Shown here piece after piece: positions 42,760-51,430 of a stretch of DNA of 62,473 nucleotides (position 1 is its first letter; the number at the start of each line of letters is the position of its first letter). Source of the DNA: CAZAPG01 sp964486935 (GTDB taxonomy: Bacteria > Chloroflexota > Anaerolineae > 4572-78 > J111); assembly GCA_964486935.1 (NCBI GenBank), contig CAZAPG010000042.1:1-62473 (forward strand). The letters are read 5' to 3'. The translations under genes and the position numbers were made by a program. The notes beneath the pieces are model-generated. The model was not told where the DNA came from. It did no database searches and was given only the letters and a program-made list of their open reading frames with translations.

Positions 42760-43143
42760 TTATAATTTACCATATTTTGTTAAAATCTTGTTAACCCGGT
42801 TCGATAATTCATCGGGGGCAAAGGGTTTTAAAAAATATTCTTCGGCGCCTAATTCCAGGCCGGTGTTTACCTCGGCCTCTTGCCCCTTGGCCGATAAAAA
42901 GACAATGGGAATATCTTTGGTATTATCCTGGGCTTTTAGCACCTTGCAGGCTTCGTAGCCGGTCATTTTAGGCATACGCACGTCCATTAAAATCAGGTCG
43001 GGTTTTAGCTGGGCAGCCTTGCTAATGGCTTCTTCGCCATTGGCGGCTTCAACCACATTAAAGCCCCCCAATTGAAGGGTAAAGGCAATTAATTCTCGGA
43101 TATCGCGCTCATCTTCGGCTACCAGAATTACAGGGTCACTCAT
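42760..43143 (-). CDS. Stand-alone response-regulator receiver
   Basis: 127 aa, one REC domain. All key residues are present: acidic pair Glu10-Asp11, phospho-acceptor Asp54 (LILMDVRMPKMTG), Ser84 (VFLSAKG) and Lys106 (EEYFLKPF). There is no output domain, so it should act by protein contact, as CheY- or Spo0F-type receivers do. It begins 33 bp after the giant hybrid kinase stops, which makes it the best candidate for that kinase's phosphotransfer target, since the kinase's own receivers look degenerate. Confidence 0.93.
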   Translation of the reverse strand: MSDPVILVAEDERDIRELIAFTLQLGGFNVVEAANGEEAISKAAQLKPDLILMDVRMPKMTGYEACKVLKAQDNTKDIPIVFLSAKGQEAEVNTGLELGAEEYFLKPFAPDELSNRVNKILTKYGKL

Positions 43144-43176
43144 AAGCTGTTTTGCTCCCGTGGAACGTGCGTTATC

Positions 43177-46100
43177 TCAGGGTAAGCTGCTTTCAATTTG
43201 ACGTATCTCTGAAACCAGCATATCCACAGAAATAGGCCGATGGATTTCCATCCAGTTTTCCCGGCCAAAAATGATCATAAATTTATTTTGCTGCAACCCC
43301 AGAGGGCCGTCGGTAATAACCACAACCGGAACATCTTTGGTTTCGTGGCTGTCGCGCAACTGGGCAATTAGCGATTTTCCCTCTACATTAGGCATTTTGG
43401 TATCAATTAAAATTAGCTCTGGTTTGTTGCCTACAGCCATATCTATTGCCTGCCGGCCGTTATAGGCGCACTGCACCTGAAACCCGCCAGATTGCAGAAC
43501 CTCGCGTAACTGGGCCGAGGTCATACGGTCGTTTTCAACCAGTAAAATGTGGTCTCTAATTCTGCTGCCGGGCAGTTTGGGGTAGGCAGCATCGGCTTTT
43601 ATTTTGCTAACGACGCGTCGAATACGTTCTAATATTTTAGGCGGCTCAAACGAGGCGGCAATATAATCAATGGCCTGCGGATAAAAGCAACTGCCTGTCT
43701 CATCAAGCGCCAGCGAAGATATTATAACCGGAATGTTTTTGAAAGCCCCATCATCTTTAATTTGCTCTAACAAAGCAAAGCTATCCGCCTGATTGAGGGC
43801 GGCATCCAGCAAAATAAGGTTGAGTTTTTGCCCTATTTTACGGGCAAAATCAAGCGCCAGTTCGGCATCGCTCACCGCCATCACCCGGTAGCCGTGCTCT
43901 TCAAAACCGGCCTTTAACAAGTTGACTACCGGAGTGTCGTCGCTCACAATGAGCAGTTGCGGGCCGGCGGGCGCGGCCAACTCCTCTTCTACCAAAAGTT
44001 CTTCTTTAGGCGGGCGCTGTTTATCTAACGGCACGGTAAAGCTAAACACAGAGCCAACATCAAGCTGGCTGTTGACCCATATTTTGCCCCCCAGCATGTC
44101 CACAAACGATTTAGTAATAGACAACCCCAGGCCGGTGCCATCGACCACCTGCACCTCCGTGCGCTCGGAGCGGAAGAAGCGTTCAAAAATATATTCCAAA
44201 TCCTTTTCAACAATGCCAATCCCCGTATCTTGCACATCAATTTGCACAAAGTTGCCGGCCAATTTGGCATATACGGTAATCTGGCCGCCGGCAGGGGTAT
44301 ATTGCCAGGCGTTGCCAATCAGGTTGACCAGCACCTGAATGAATCTGGCTTTGTCGGCGTAAACGTTGGGCAAATAGTTAGGCAACTTAAGCGAGAAATC
44401 AAGATTCTTCTCGGCCATCTGCGCCTCAAACATAAAGGCGACATTTTTGATGAGGTCAAGCGCATCCAGCGATTCAAACTCTAATTTTATGCGCCCGGTC
44501 TCGATGCGCGAAATTTCCAGAATATCGTTGACCAGGTCGGTCAGCCGGTCGGCGTTGGCTTGAATAATTTTTACAAAGCGATGTTGGGTGGCGCTTAATT
44601 GGCCGACTTTTTCATTTTCAGACAGCAGCAGGTCGGTGTAACCTTTTATCGAGGTCATCGGCGTGCGTAGCTCATGCGATACGGTGGAGATGAACTCGTT
44701 TTTGAGCCGTTCAACCTCGGCCTCGCGGCTGATGTCTCGCAGCACGGCCACAATGCTGGGCAACTCCTCGGACCCCAGCGCCACCGGGGCCAGGCTGACC
44801 ATCAACGCCTTGGGCATTACTTCGATGCGGAACTGGGCCGAGCGCGCGCCGCCCTCAATCTCTTTGAGCGATTCAAGCAGGTGCTTATGCAGCAGCCGGG
44901 CCAACTCCAGTTCCACCGGAGAGCCGGAGCGCCCCAAAATTTGTTGCAGTGGCTGATTTTCTACCTCGGCGGCGTTGATATCGAGAATTTCGGCGGCTTT
45001 GGGGTTAACCAGCACTATCTTGCGGTCGGCGTCGAGCACCAGCACGCCATCGGTAATGCCTTTAAGAATGGCCTGGTTTTTGGCCGCCTCGGTGGCCTGC
45101 TGGCGGTACATCACGCCCAGCCGTTCGGCCTGGTCGGTAATGAGCCGGTAAAGCTCGGCGTTGTTAACGGCAATGGCAATTTGCGCCCCGGCTGCCGTTA
45201 CCAGCCGCAATTGCTCTTCGGTAAAGTAGTTGGGTTCGGGGTGAAAAAGCAGCAGCGCCCCAACCACATCATCGCCGCTCATCAGCGGGGCCACAATGGC
45301 CGAACGGCGGTCATCATCGCCGCCGGTAGATATCCAATCCGGGTCGGCGGTTAAATCCGGCACCAGTTTAGGCTCGCGCTTTTCCATGACCCGGCCGGCC
45401 AGCCCTACCCCAATTTGATAGGCGGTTTCAATTCCGCCGCGAGGCAGCGGTTTATTGCGCCCCAGCGCCGCCCGGTAAACCAGATTTTCGGCGCCAGGCT
45501 CCAGCAACAAAATTGAACCCAACGAGATGCCGATGGCCCGGTTGAGCAGGTGCAGCGCCTCGGTCAGCACCCGGTCCAGGTCAAAGCTGGTCGATAGCTC
45601 CCGGCCAATGCGGTAGAGCACTTCTACCCGGTCGCGCTCTTCGGTAAGGTCTTGCAGGGTTTTGGCCAGCTCTTCGGTGCGCAGGGCTACGCGCTGTTCC
45701 AGTTCTTCGGTAAGCTGGTTGAGCCGCCGAACCAGCTCGGCGTTGTGAACGGCTACGGCGGCCTGGTTTGCCACCAGCGATAGCGACTGCACATCCTGGC
45801 TGTCAAAATTGCGAGGAGTCAGGCTGCTAACAAAAATAGCCCCATTAATTTTATTTTTGGCCGGAATAGGCACGCCCAAAATAGCCCGCACGCCCAAGCG
45901 GCCGGCCACCCGCTCGGCCTGTCCTAAAATATTGTTTGACCCATTGGTTGCGGATAAATTGGCAATAATTGGCTGGTTGGTTTCCTGCATTTGTTTAATC
46001 AGGTTTGACCACAACGACAGCGGGTTTCGCTTTGAAAACCTGGTTTCCAGCCACTGGGCCTGAGCCAAACCAAATTGCCGGGCCAGCCGGTCGGTTACGG

Positions 46101-49100
46101 CTGCGCCTTCGATGAGGTATTGGCCGGACTCGTCATCCCAAAAAAGAATAGCGCCTACCTGGCTGCCAGATAAGGTGAGCACATTTTTAATAACGGCCCG
46201 CATTACCTGGCGAGCGTTGAGCAGGCCGCTCACTTCAACGCCCAGGCTATAAAGTTGCTGCATTTCGCTGGCGCGGCGGCGGGTATCCTCCAGCAGGCGG
46301 GCGCTCTCGATGGCAACGGCGGCCAAATCGGCCAGCGTTGTGACCAGTTGGAGCATGTTTTTATCGTGGATGACCACCTCGATGGCCAAAATGCCAATAA
46401 CGCCCTCTTCGGTTTTTAGGGGCACGTAAGTTACATCATCGGGAAAAGGCAACTCGTAATCGGGCAGGTTGGGGTCTTTTTTGGCGCTGCCGCCAATCAC
46501 CAGCACCCGCCCCGATTGAATGACCGAGGCAAACGGCTCTGAGTCGGTGGTGATGTTGCTCTCGTTAAACAGCTCTATCAAAACCGGCGAGATATTTTTG
46601 GTGTTGGCAATTTTTACGGTGTTGGTAGCAGACTCAATCAGCCAGATGGAGCCGTTGCGCTGGCCTACCAGATCAAACACGGCGTCGAGCACCAGGTTGA
46701 GCACTTCGTTCAGTTCCAGCGCCCGGTTAAGGGATTGGGCCACTTCGGTGAGGGCGGCCAGTTGGCGCACCTGTCGCCGGGCCTCTTCAAACAGGCGGGC
46801 ATTTTGCAGGGCCACGGCCACCTGGTTGGCAAAAGCCAGCACTACCTCGGCATCTTCGGGGGTAAAAAAGCCAATCTGACGCTTATCCAGGGCCATTAGC
46901 CCCAGCACGTGGGTGCCGTAGGTTAGCGGCACGCCCAGCCAACTGCGAATGTGGTGGTGCAACGGCGGCGGAAATGAGGCCGGATACTCCAGTTGGGTGT
47001 CGTTAACAATTACCGGCTCCTGGGTTTCTATGACTACCCGGTTGGGGTTGTCGCCTTCCATAGAAAAAGTCAGGCCGACAACCTTTTTGCTGTCTTCCCA
47101 GCCCTGCCCGCCGATAATCACCAGATGGTCGCCTTCTAGCAGTTGCACGTTGGCGCTGTCGTAATCTACCACGCGGGCCAGCGATTGCAGCACAATGTTG
47201 AGCAGGTCATCAAATTCAAGCTGGGCGCTAATGGCTTCGGCCACGCCGCGCATGGTATCGGCCAGTTGACGGCGCTGCTTTTCTCGCTCAAAAAGCTGGG
47301 CGTTTTCAATGGCGGCGGCGGCGTGGTTGGCAAAGGTTTCCAGGGTTTGAATAGCGGCCAGGTCGGGCTGATGGTCCGAGGCCGGGTTTTCAACACTCAG
47401 CAGGCCGATAATGTTGCTGCGGGTATCAGTCAGGGGGACCAGCAGCAAATCGCCGGTTTGCCAGGTTTGCTTGTGCTGGCTACCGCCCGTTAGAATTTCG
47501 GGCTGGCCGGGCAAAAGGGTTGCGGAGCGCTCCTTTTCTACCAGAGGAACATTTAGTTTTCCCCGCCAGATAGATTGGCGCTCGGCCGGGATAAAGTATG
47601 AGTTGCCTATCCGAAATTCTGGCTGCAAAACCAGTTGCAGGTTTGATAATGAATTGGCCTGGGCCGGTTGTTGTAGCATTTCCAGTTGGGCAATAGGGAT
47701 ACCGGCCCCTACCTGATGATAGAGCATCGGGGGCACATCGCGCGCCAGGCTAATGAGCACGGTGTTGTAGCCTACGGCCTCAACAATGGCATAGGCAATA
47801 TCTTCTAATACATCGTGCAGGGGGCGGTTGGTTCTAAAGGCGTTGCTAATTTCAGAAAGGCGGGCTAACTGGTCGGCGCGGCGGCTGGCCTGCTCGCGCT
47901 CCTGCCGCTGCTGCAAATAGGCCTGGGCGTTGCCAATAGCAATGGCGGCGTGGTTGGCCAGGGCTTCCAGGTAGCGCAGGTGCTCCCGGTGAAAAAAGTC
48001 GGGCTGGCGACTTTCCAGGTTAATAACGCCGACCGGTTCGCCGCCGTATAGAACGGGCACCACCACTTCGGAGCGGGTGCCGCGATTCAGGTCAACAAAA
48101 TCTGTCTCACAGGACACGTCGGCCACCAAAACCGATTGGCCTGCCTTGAGAGCGCGTCCCACCAGCCCTGTTTTGGCCGAGATAATTTCGGGGTTGGCCG
48201 GGAGAGTTTCGTTTTTATTTGCCAGCGGGCCGGATTGCTCTTTATAGGCGGTCAGATTACCGGTGGCGGCATTGTAAAGATACACGTTGCCAAAATTAGC
48301 CCCGGTAACGCGCATGGCCTCTTCTAGCACCAGGCCCAAAATTTTATCCAGGTCGAGGGTGCTGTTTAACTCGCTGCTGACACGCTGCAAGCCGGCCAGT
48401 TCATCCAGCCGTTTTTGAAGCTGCTGATTGGCCTGGCTGAACAGACGCGCATTTTCAATGGCAATGTTAGCCTGCTTAACCAGCAGCCGGGCCAGCCTGA
48501 TTTCATCATTGGTAAAGGCTGGCGCCCCGGTAGAAAGCAGCAGCGCGGCTGCGTGATTTTGGCCTACCAAAGGAATAGCCACCAGCGTTTGGTATTGCCA
48601 CTGCCGCAACAACTCGGCCTCAGCACAGGTATCGCCGGCATCGTCTAACCGGATAACAGGCGAGGTCTGTTGTTCAATTAAATTTTGCAGGGCGGGAAAT
48701 TTGTTTAATGGGAGTGGTTGAAAATCTATTTGAAAATTGGGTTGGACGCACTGGCGCACCAGCTCAAGCGCGCCTGTTTTTGGGTTAAAGCTGACAATTA
48801 CGCACGCCTGAGCCGGAAAAGCGTCAATCATTTGCCGGCACAGGTCTTGCAACAAATCCTGGTCGGAACGGGTGGCCGGCTCTGGCTCATCCGGTTTCGG
48901 GGTTGAACCGGCCTCGACGGGGTTGGATTTGGAGGCGGCCCTGGGGGCAGACTCGGAAATGGCGTAAATTTGCGGGCTTGCTTTGAAATTATCTCCGGCA
49001 GAGGCTGCCAGCAGAAAAACAGGAGGGTACAACTTTTCTTTAAGGCGCAAAAGGGTGAGCAGAATCAGCAGATGACCGCTAATTATTGTTACCGGCGTGA

Positions 49101-49284
49101 GTTCAAGATGTTGAAGTGAAAGGGCGAATTTGGAGAAAAGGGTCAATAGCTGATAGCACAGCCAAATGCTTAAAATAGCCAACCACCACACCTGGTCACA
49201 CCCCTGCTGTTGTGCGCCGAGTTGCGTTGGGCATAAATTTTTAAGCAGATTCCAATTCTGCCCGTAAGGTTTAAACCTGTTCAT
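43177..49284 (-). CDS. Giant hybrid sensor histidine kinase: about seven GAF, PAS, HisKA, HATPase, two degenerate receivers
   Basis: 2035 aa. Two or three membrane helices lie at about 33-98. GAF-type domains follow at roughly 140-280, 300-455, 480-665, 680-832, 845-998, 1010-1185 and 1220-1380, each ending in a helix of the form QVAVALQNARLFEE. A PAS domain spans about 1400-1515. The kinase core has His1537 (VSHELRTPMTSIKGYTDLL), the N box NLIGNAW, DTGIG and GTGLG. Receiver 1 (1775-1895) has Asp1827 but lacks the conserved Lys (ASFEPP); receiver 2 (1912-2034) has Asp1961 but HRP in place of the KP motif. It should read several small-molecule or redox signals. The next gene is an intact receiver. 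A CAAGTGA palindrome lies upstream. Confidence 0.93.
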   Translation of the reverse strand: MNRFKPYGQNWNLLKNLCPTQLGAQQQGCDQVWWLAILSIWLCYQLLTLFSKFALSLQHLELTPVTIISGHLLILLTLLRLKEKLYPPVFLLAASAGDNFKASPQIYAISESAPRAASKSNPVEAGSTPKPDEPEPATRSDQDLLQDLCRQMIDAFPAQACVIVSFNPKTGALELVRQCVQPNFQIDFQPLPLNKFPALQNLIEQQTSPVIRLDDAGDTCAEAELLRQWQYQTLVAIPLVGQNHAAALLLSTGAPAFTNDEIRLARLLVKQANIAIENARLFSQANQQLQKRLDELAGLQRVSSELNSTLDLDKILGLVLEEAMRVTGANFGNVYLYNAATGNLTAYKEQSGPLANKNETLPANPEIISAKTGLVGRALKAGQSVLVADVSCETDFVDLNRGTRSEVVVPVLYGGEPVGVINLESRQPDFFHREHLRYLEALANHAAIAIGNAQAYLQQRQEREQASRRADQLARLSEISNAFRTNRPLHDVLEDIAYAIVEAVGYNTVLISLARDVPPMLYHQVGAGIPIAQLEMLQQPAQANSLSNLQLVLQPEFRIGNSYFIPAERQSIWRGKLNVPLVEKERSATLLPGQPEILTGGSQHKQTWQTGDLLLVPLTDTRSNIIGLLSVENPASDHQPDLAAIQTLETFANHAAAAIENAQLFEREKQRRQLADTMRGVAEAISAQLEFDDLLNIVLQSLARVVDYDSANVQLLEGDHLVIIGGQGWEDSKKVVGLTFSMEGDNPNRVVIETQEPVIVNDTQLEYPASFPPPLHHHIRSWLGVPLTYGTHVLGLMALDKRQIGFFTPEDAEVVLAFANQVAVALQNARLFEEARRQVRQLAALTEVAQSLNRALELNEVLNLVLDAVFDLVGQRNGSIWLIESATNTVKIANTKNISPVLIELFNESNITTDSEPFASVIQSGRVLVIGGSAKKDPNLPDYELPFPDDVTYVPLKTEEGVIGILAIEVVIHDKNMLQLVTTLADLAAVAIESARLLEDTRRRASEMQQLYSLGVEVSGLLNARQVMRAVIKNVLTLSGSQVGAILFWDDESGQYLIEGAAVTDRLARQFGLAQAQWLETRFSKRNPLSLWSNLIKQMQETNQPIIANLSATNGSNNILGQAERVAGRLGVRAILGVPIPAKNKINGAIFVSSLTPRNFDSQDVQSLSLVANQAAVAVHNAELVRRLNQLTEELEQRVALRTEELAKTLQDLTEERDRVEVLYRIGRELSTSFDLDRVLTEALHLLNRAIGISLGSILLLEPGAENLVYRAALGRNKPLPRGGIETAYQIGVGLAGRVMEKREPKLVPDLTADPDWISTGGDDDRRSAIVAPLMSGDDVVGALLLFHPEPNYFTEEQLRLVTAAGAQIAIAVNNAELYRLITDQAERLGVMYRQQATEAAKNQAILKGITDGVLVLDADRKIVLVNPKAAEILDINAAEVENQPLQQILGRSGSPVELELARLLHKHLLESLKEIEGGARSAQFRIEVMPKALMVSLAPVALGSEELPSIVAVLRDISREAEVERLKNEFISTVSHELRTPMTSIKGYTDLLLSENEKVGQLSATQHRFVKIIQANADRLTDLVNDILEISRIETGRIKLEFESLDALDLIKNVAFMFEAQMAEKNLDFSLKLPNYLPNVYADKARFIQVLVNLIGNAWQYTPAGGQITVYAKLAGNFVQIDVQDTGIGIVEKDLEYIFERFFRSERTEVQVVDGTGLGLSITKSFVDMLGGKIWVNSQLDVGSVFSFTVPLDKQRPPKEELLVEEELAAPAGPQLLIVSDDTPVVNLLKAGFEEHGYRVMAVSDAELALDFARKIGQKLNLILLDAALNQADSFALLEQIKDDGAFKNIPVIISSLALDETGSCFYPQAIDYIAASFEPPKILERIRRVVSKIKADAAYPKLPGSRIRDHILLVENDRMTSAQLREVLQSGGFQVQCAYNGRQAIDMAVGNKPELILIDTKMPNVEGKSLIAQLRDSHETKDVPVVVITDGPLGLQQNKFMIIFGRENWMEIHRPISVDMLVSEIRQIESSLP

Positions 49285-49321
49285 TACCGAGTCCTACGGC
49301 AACTTGACTTACCCAAAAGCG

Positions 49322-49336
49322 CAAGTGATTCACTTG
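49322..49336. promoter_or_regulatory. Operator-like palindrome before the hybrid kinase
   Basis: CAAGTGA-T-TCACTTG, perfect 7-bp arms, followed by related half sites CTTGATAAAG and CTTGATATAAAG in the 99-bp spacer. Confidence 0.35.
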
Positions 49337-49383
49337 ATAAAGTTCAATATAGCCGACTTGATATAAAGCTGCAACTACTCTGC

Positions 49384-50283
49384 TCAGGGACAACCGGGGT
49401 TGCGACGCCTGTCGTCGGCGGCATCTTCGGTAATTTGCATAATGTCGGCAAACGGGCCATCCTTACTCGATACGGTGCCAACCACCAGAGTCATAAAACT
49501 GGCTTCTTTGGTAGCGCCATCAATATCCTGGTAGGTTACTTTGCCGGCTTCTCTAAAACGGAAGGGGTAGAATATATTGCTTTCTTTATTAAAACGCTGA
49601 GTTACCTGGTTGCAAATTGTCGGGGCCGCTTCTGGCGTAGTAATAATAATAAAATCGTTATCAGAGGCTTGCCCCACAAAATCGTTCAGGGTGCCGTTGG
49701 CTTCAATCACCTCGCGGATGATATCGGCCAGAAAAATCAGTACCTCGTTCATATGAATAGGGCCAACTGCCTCTTTAAAGGCATCGACATTTTTTATGCC
49801 CAGGTAAAGCAAACACCACGCCTCTGTTGAGTCTTTTATCCGCTTTAATTCTTCTTCAATTAATTTACCGGCCTGCAAATTGGTAACCGGGTGGGTTAAA
49901 GCGGTGTGCTGAGAGCGCCGGATGGAGCCTTCGACCCGCAATTTGAGTTCTTCAATATCAAATGGTTTGGTAATATAATCATCGGCGCCTAATTCAAGGC
50001 CGGCTATTTTATCGCTGCGCTCGTCTTTTTGAGTCAAAAAGATAATGGGCACGTAACTGGTGCGGGTGTTGCTGCGTAAACTGCGGCAAACATGATAGCC
50101 GTCAATATCGGGCAGTTGAATATCCAGCACTACTACGTTGGGCAGTTTTTTGCGGCAAATTTCCAGCGCCTCTTCGCCCCGGTTAGCTACCAGCACTTCG
50201 TAGCCCTGCGAGTCGAAGTAGATACGCAGCATTTTAGAAATGTCGATATCATCTTCTACAACCAGGATGCGGCCTTTACCCAT
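49384..50283 (-). CDS. Response regulator: receiver plus degenerate GGDEF-like domain
   Basis: 299 aa. The receiver is complete (EDD at 10-12, Asp54 in VVLDIQLPDIDG, Thr84, Lys106 in ITKPF). After a helical linker (LKLRVEGSIRRSQHTALTHP) comes a domain that follows the diguanylate-cyclase pattern (TNLQAGKLIEEEL; LYLGIKNVDAFKEAVG; NEVLIFLADIIREVI) but reads ASDNDFIIIT where the GG(D/E)EF signature should be. It is unlikely to make c-di-GMP. It may bind a nucleotide or a partner. The paralogue at 59400-60272 has the same layout. It begins 23 bp below the acyl-ACP-reductase-like gene. Confidence 0.88.
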   Translation of the reverse strand: MGKGRILVVEDDIDISKMLRIYFDSQGYEVLVANRGEEALEICRKKLPNVVVLDIQLPDIDGYHVCRSLRSNTRTSYVPIIFLTQKDERSDKIAGLELGADDYITKPFDIEELKLRVEGSIRRSQHTALTHPVTNLQAGKLIEEELKRIKDSTEAWCLLYLGIKNVDAFKEAVGPIHMNEVLIFLADIIREVIEANGTLNDFVGQASDNDFIIITTPEAAPTICNQVTQRFNKESNIFYPFRFREAGKVTYQDIDGATKEASFMTLVVGTVSSKDGPFADIMQITEDAADDRRRNPGCP

Positions 50284-50306
50284 GTTTACCTCTCTTTGCG
50301 TAAAAT

Positions 50307-51410
50307 TTAGGGGTTGGCCCAGTTAAGTTGGGCTTGTTGTTGACGTGCATTCTGCTTAATCTGGTTGATGCTTTCAGCAGTGATAGCTCGCTCAAAACTG
50401 CGAAAGCCGCTCACCTCAAAACCGTGCCGGGCAGCCATATTAAACACAGTTTGCACCTGCTCAAGAGAAATGTTTTTACCCAGCGTATAGCTGGCGTAGT
50501 GTCCTTCTAAGGCCAGGGTAATGGTTTCGGCCATGCAGGCAAAGGCCATCCCCGGCGGAAAGCCAAAATCAAAGTTAAAGTTTACCCGGCCCGGCACTTT
50601 TACCATGCCGCCCTCAATTACCAGCACATCGTTTCGCTGTTCAACCACCCGCCGCGAAACATCGCGGGGGCGGGCTACATCGCAAACTACAGCGCCATTT
50701 TTTAGATGTTGCGGCTCGATAACGGTTTCGATGGCGTTGGTGACAGTTAACACCAAATCGGCTTGTCGCAAGCTGTTGATGTTGGCGCTAACCTGAACGT
50801 TAGCCTGCCCCTGAACCATTACCAGCGCCTGCACCCGGGTTAACGCCTCTAAGTTGCGGCCAATCAAAATAACTTTGTTGACATGTTGCGCCAGCAACTG
50901 GGCGCACACCCGGCCAATAGAGCCGGCCGCCCCCACCACGGCGGCAGTGGCGCTGGCCGGGTTAATATTCATTTGATGGGCGGCTTTTAGCACGCCATCC
51001 ACCGCAGTAGCAATAGTGTAGCTATCGCCGGTAGTAACGGGGATATCAAGATGCTTTGAAATGGTGATACCGCCATCTCCCACTACCGAGGTAAAGCCGC
51101 CCAGCCCCAACACTTTGGCCCCTAATTTTTGGGCCAGTTTGCCGGTGGCAATTACTTTTTTGTAAACCGTTTCCGGCGGCAGGGTCATCATTTGTTTGGG
51201 TGTCAAAGGACAGGCGATAAACCAGCCTTCAATCTCTTTGCCGGTAGCTTGCGAGACGATGCCGGTAATATGAGAAATATAAACCGGCGGAAAATATCTG
51301 GATAAAAAATTAATGGCCGGTTCTGGCAATGTTTTACCCAACCAGGGAAATTTGCGCTGAACGTCTCGTTTGGGGTTTACCGGATGAATAATAAAGGCAA
51401 AGTTATCCAT
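50307..51410 (-). CDS. Homologue of cyanobacterial long-chain acyl-ACP reductase (AAR)
   Basis: 367 aa. The pattern across the whole protein is that of AAR: GKEIEGWFIACPLTPKQMM, LGAKVLGLGGFTSVVGDGG, TTGDSYTIATAVDGVLKAA, Rossmann motif VVGAAGSIGRVCAQLLA (158-174), VIEGGMV, and PPGMAFACMAETITLALEGH, where Cys292 aligns with the catalytic Cys of cyanobacterial AAR. AAR reduces acyl-ACP to fatty aldehyde with NADPH. The family is best known from cyanobacterial alkane synthesis, but no aldehyde-deformylating oxygenase gene is in this window. The gene starts 20 bp after the beta-helix protein gene ends, so these are co-expressed. An alternative is a related oxidoreductase with another acyl substrate. 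Confidence 0.8.
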   Translation of the reverse strand: MDNFAFIIHPVNPKRDVQRKFPWLGKTLPEPAINFLSRYFPPVYISHITGIVSQATGKEIEGWFIACPLTPKQMMTLPPETVYKKVIATGKLAQKLGAKVLGLGGFTSVVGDGGITISKHLDIPVTTGDSYTIATAVDGVLKAAHQMNINPASATAAVVGAAGSIGRVCAQLLAQHVNKVILIGRNLEALTRVQALVMVQGQANVQVSANINSLRQADLVLTVTNAIETVIEPQHLKNGAVVCDVARPRDVSRRVVEQRNDVLVIEGGMVKVPGRVNFNFDFGFPPGMAFACMAETITLALEGHYASYTLGKNISLEQVQTVFNMAARHGFEVSGFRSFERAITAESINQIKQNARQQQAQLNWANP

Positions 51411-51430
51411 GAGTTTGACCTGTAGACAAG

